Notes under the pieces: generated by a model
Told to the model about the DNA's origin: nothing
The model's database searches: none
What the model saw: only the letters and a program-made list of their open reading frames with translations
Origin: Stenotrophomonas ginsengisoli
Lineage (GTDB): Bacteria > Pseudomonadota > Gammaproteobacteria > Xanthomonadales > Xanthomonadaceae
NCBI RefSeq assembly: GCF_001431485.1
Contig: NZ_LDJM01000051.1
Location: forward strand, 1 to 33,180
Direction: 5' to 3'
DNA: 33,180 bases
Made by a program: the position numbers and the translations under genes
Shown: piece after piece, positions 31,806 to 33,180 of the stretch
How positions within the stretch are numbered: the stretch's first letter is position 1
How the letters are laid out: each line of letters begins with the position of its first letter

Positions 31806-33180
31806 GCCTGCAGACATTCTGGCCCGAATTCCTGCGCCCGCAGCTGTTGTGGTTGCTGCTGTTGTTGCCGCTGCTGTGCTGGTGGCAATGGCGGCGTGGT
31901 GATGAGCGCCGGCAATGGGAGCAGGTGGTGGATGCGCACCTGCTGCCCAGCCAGTTGCTGGCCGGCAAGCCGGATGGCCTGGCCCGCTGGCGTTTGCCGC
32001 TGGCCCTGTTGCTGGCCTGTGTGGCCCTGGCCGGGCCAAGCTGGGGCGTGGGGCCGCAGGCCAGTGGCAGCAACCGTCATGCCCTGGTGCTGGCGGTGGA
32101 CCTGTCTTCGGCAATGTACAGCGACGATGTGGCGCCGACCCGGCTGCTGCGCCTGCGCAGCAAGCTGTCGGCCCTGCTGGCGGCGCGTAGCGACGGTGAG
32201 ACAGCCTTGGTGGTATATGCCGCCGATGCCTACACCGTGGTGCCGCTGACCCAGGACAGTGCCAACCTGGCCCTGTATGTGGATGCGCTGGCGCCCACGG
32301 TGATGCCCGAGGATGGGCAGCGTGCGGACCTGGCCATTGCCCGCTCGGCGGCCTTGTTGCAGGACAACGGCATTGGCCATGGGCAGATCCTGCTGCTGGC
32401 CGGTGCAGCCGATGCGGCCGCGGCCAGCGCCGCCGCCCAGGCCCGGGCCCAGGGCTGGCCGGTATCGGTGCTGGCGGTGCGCGCGCAGGTCGATGGCGGC
32501 CTGCAGGCCGTTGCCAGTGCCGGCGGCGGGCGCGCCCGGGCCATCAGCCTGGACAGTGGTGACCTGCAGGCTCTGGGCCTGCTTGATGCGGTGGCTGGCA
32601 ACGGCCCGGCCGATGCCGCTGATCGCCCGGCAAAAGTGGATGGCGTCCGCCGCGATGATGGTTTCTGGTTGCTGCCGTTGGTGCTGCTGTTGCTGGCGCC
32701 ATCCTTGCAACGTGGTGCCTGGATGATCGCGGCAATCGTATTGATGCCGTTGTTGCTGCCTGTGCCTGCGCAGGCTGCCGACAACAGCTGGTGGCAGCGT
32801 GCCGACCAGCGCCAATACCAGCGCAATGTGGAGGCAGTGACCGCCTACCGTGCCGGTGACTATGCCCGGGCCGAAGCCGGTTTTGCGGCTGACGACTCGG
32901 CCCAGGGGCATTACAACCGCGGCAATGCGCTGGCACGCCAGGGCAAGCTGGAACAGGCGCTGGTTGCCTATGACACCGCGCTGGGCCGGCAACCACAGTT
33001 TGCCGATGCCCGTGCCAACCGCGACAGTGTGGCCGCTGCCCTGCGCCGGCAGCGCCAGCAAGGCCAGCAGGGCCAGCAAGGCCAGCAAGGCCAGCAGGGC
33101 CAGCAGGGCCAGCAGGGCCAGCAGGGCCAGCAAGGCCAGCAAGGCCAGCAAGGCCAGCAAGGCCAGCAGGGTCGAGAAAA
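31802..33180 (+). CDS. BatB/BatC-like VWA-TPR fusion protein, cut by window end
   Basis: The frame runs open from ATG 31802 to the window end (459 full codons), so the 3' end is missing. It has two N-terminal membrane helices, a VWA-like domain (about 95-270), two closely spaced hydrophobic segments (about 287-322) ending in AQAAD (like a signal-peptidase site), a TPR segment (about 340-415; YNRGNALARQGKLEQALVAYDTAL) and a Gly-Gln-Gln repeat tail. The VWA metal site is degraded: DLSSA (Asp100-Ala104) instead of DxSxS, no Thr in the second motif (GQRADLAIA) and LLLAGAAD in place of LLTDG. This looks like BatB joined to BatC. Start overlaps BatA as ATGA. The missing end likely adds further low-complexity and perhaps a membrane-facing segment. 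Confidence 0.88.
   Translation, partial: MSLQTFWPEFLRPQLLWLLLLLPLLCWWQWRRGDERRQWEQVVDAHLLPSQLLAGKPDGLARWRLPLALLLACVALAGPSWGVGPQASGSNRHALVLAVDLSSAMYSDDVAPTRLLRLRSKLSALLAARSDGETALVVYAADAYTVVPLTQDSANLALYVDALAPTVMPEDGQRADLAIARSAALLQDNGIGHGQILLLAGAADAAAASAAAQARAQGWPVSVLAVRAQVDGGLQAVASAGGGRARAISLDSGDLQALGLLDAVAGNGPADAADRPAKVDGVRRDDGFWLLPLVLLLLAPSLQRGAWMIAAIVLMPLLLPVPAQAADNSWWQRADQRQYQRNVEAVTAYRAGDYARAEAGFAADDSAQGHYNRGNALARQGKLEQALVAYDTALGRQPQFADARANRDSVAAALRRQRQQGQQGQQGQQGQQGQQGQQGQQGQQGQQGQQGQQGQQGRE
33053..33169 (+). repeat. 9-bp tandem repeat encoding Gly-Gln-Gln
   Basis: Twelve exact-length units GGCCAGCAR (R is A or G) run from 33062 to 33169, preceded by one degenerate unit CGCCAGCAA (33053-33061). 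Units differ only at the third base of the last Gln codon. The 9-bp period is a multiple of three, so gains or losses keep the reading frame of the VWA-TPR protein. Confidence 0.95.

Noticed and set aside
31736..33160. 474-residue minus-strand frame starting with a Leu-Ala-Leu repeat
   Set aside because: The apparent Leu-rich leader is the reverse reading of the 9-bp Gly-Gln-Gln repeat; the plus-strand VWA-TPR protein explains the region.
33053..33169. CRISPR-like array
   Set aside because: Units are contiguous 9-bp coding repeats without spacers.

Overview
The window looks like core chromosome of a GC-rich gammaproteobacterium of the Xanthomonadaceae, most likely Stenotrophomonas, Xanthomonas or a close relative. 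The grounds are the strong G/C third-position bias, a 6S RNA beside zapA, the gmk-rpoZ-spoT order, a type B L31, and mrcA divergent from pilMNOPQ with a MoxR/BAT cluster behind it. The genus is inferred from recalled gene order and protein character, not from a database match. I see no insertion sequence, prophage, integrase, CRISPR array, tRNA or rRNA.

Layout, left to right. (1) 1-996: 6S RNA with promoter and terminator, then zapA and a small ZapB-like coiled-coil gene, all on the minus strand. (2) 997-4320: ygfB-pepP on the plus strand converge on pepQ; the two M24 proline peptidases share a bidirectional terminator. (3) 4376-10161, minus strand: rph, a VOC protein, rdgB and hemW form a tight operon, followed by a DUF1631 protein overlapping a PilZ-domain protein. 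(4) 10267-17077, plus strand: yicC, gmk, rpoZ, spoT, ridA, recG, linking guanine nucleotide supply, omega, (p)ppGpp metabolism and fork repair. (5) 17142-19992: a nucleoside hydrolase, rpmE2 and gltA, each apparently with its own signals. (6) 20112-23212, minus strand: a poorly known protein and the penicillin-binding protein mrcA. (7) 23429-28338: the type IV pilus alignment and secretin operon pilMNOPQ. (8) 28443-33180: a MoxR ATPase, a DUF58 protein, a DUF4381 protein, a VWA protein (BatA-like) and a BatB/BatC-like VWA-TPR fusion cut by the window end.

Most genes sit in translationally coupled operons with 4-bp stop/start overlaps (PilZ/DUF1631, rph/VOC/rdgB, pilN/O/P and all four BAT junctions). 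Many starts are GTG. Very long antisense open frames face most genes and are artefacts of codon bias.

This is largely conserved housekeeping sequence and I found no plainly new system. The most unusual material is at the right end: a VWA-TPR fusion whose three MIDAS metal-site motifs are all degraded, next to a partner with an intact site, followed by a 12-copy 9-bp tandem repeat coding Gly-Gln-Gln. Other leads are the DUF1631/PilZ pair, palindromes over or near the moxR, pilM and DUF1631 starts, a possibly leaderless zapB-like/zapA transcript, ridA between spoT and recG, an odd-codon patch in pilQ, and the gene at 20112-20708.
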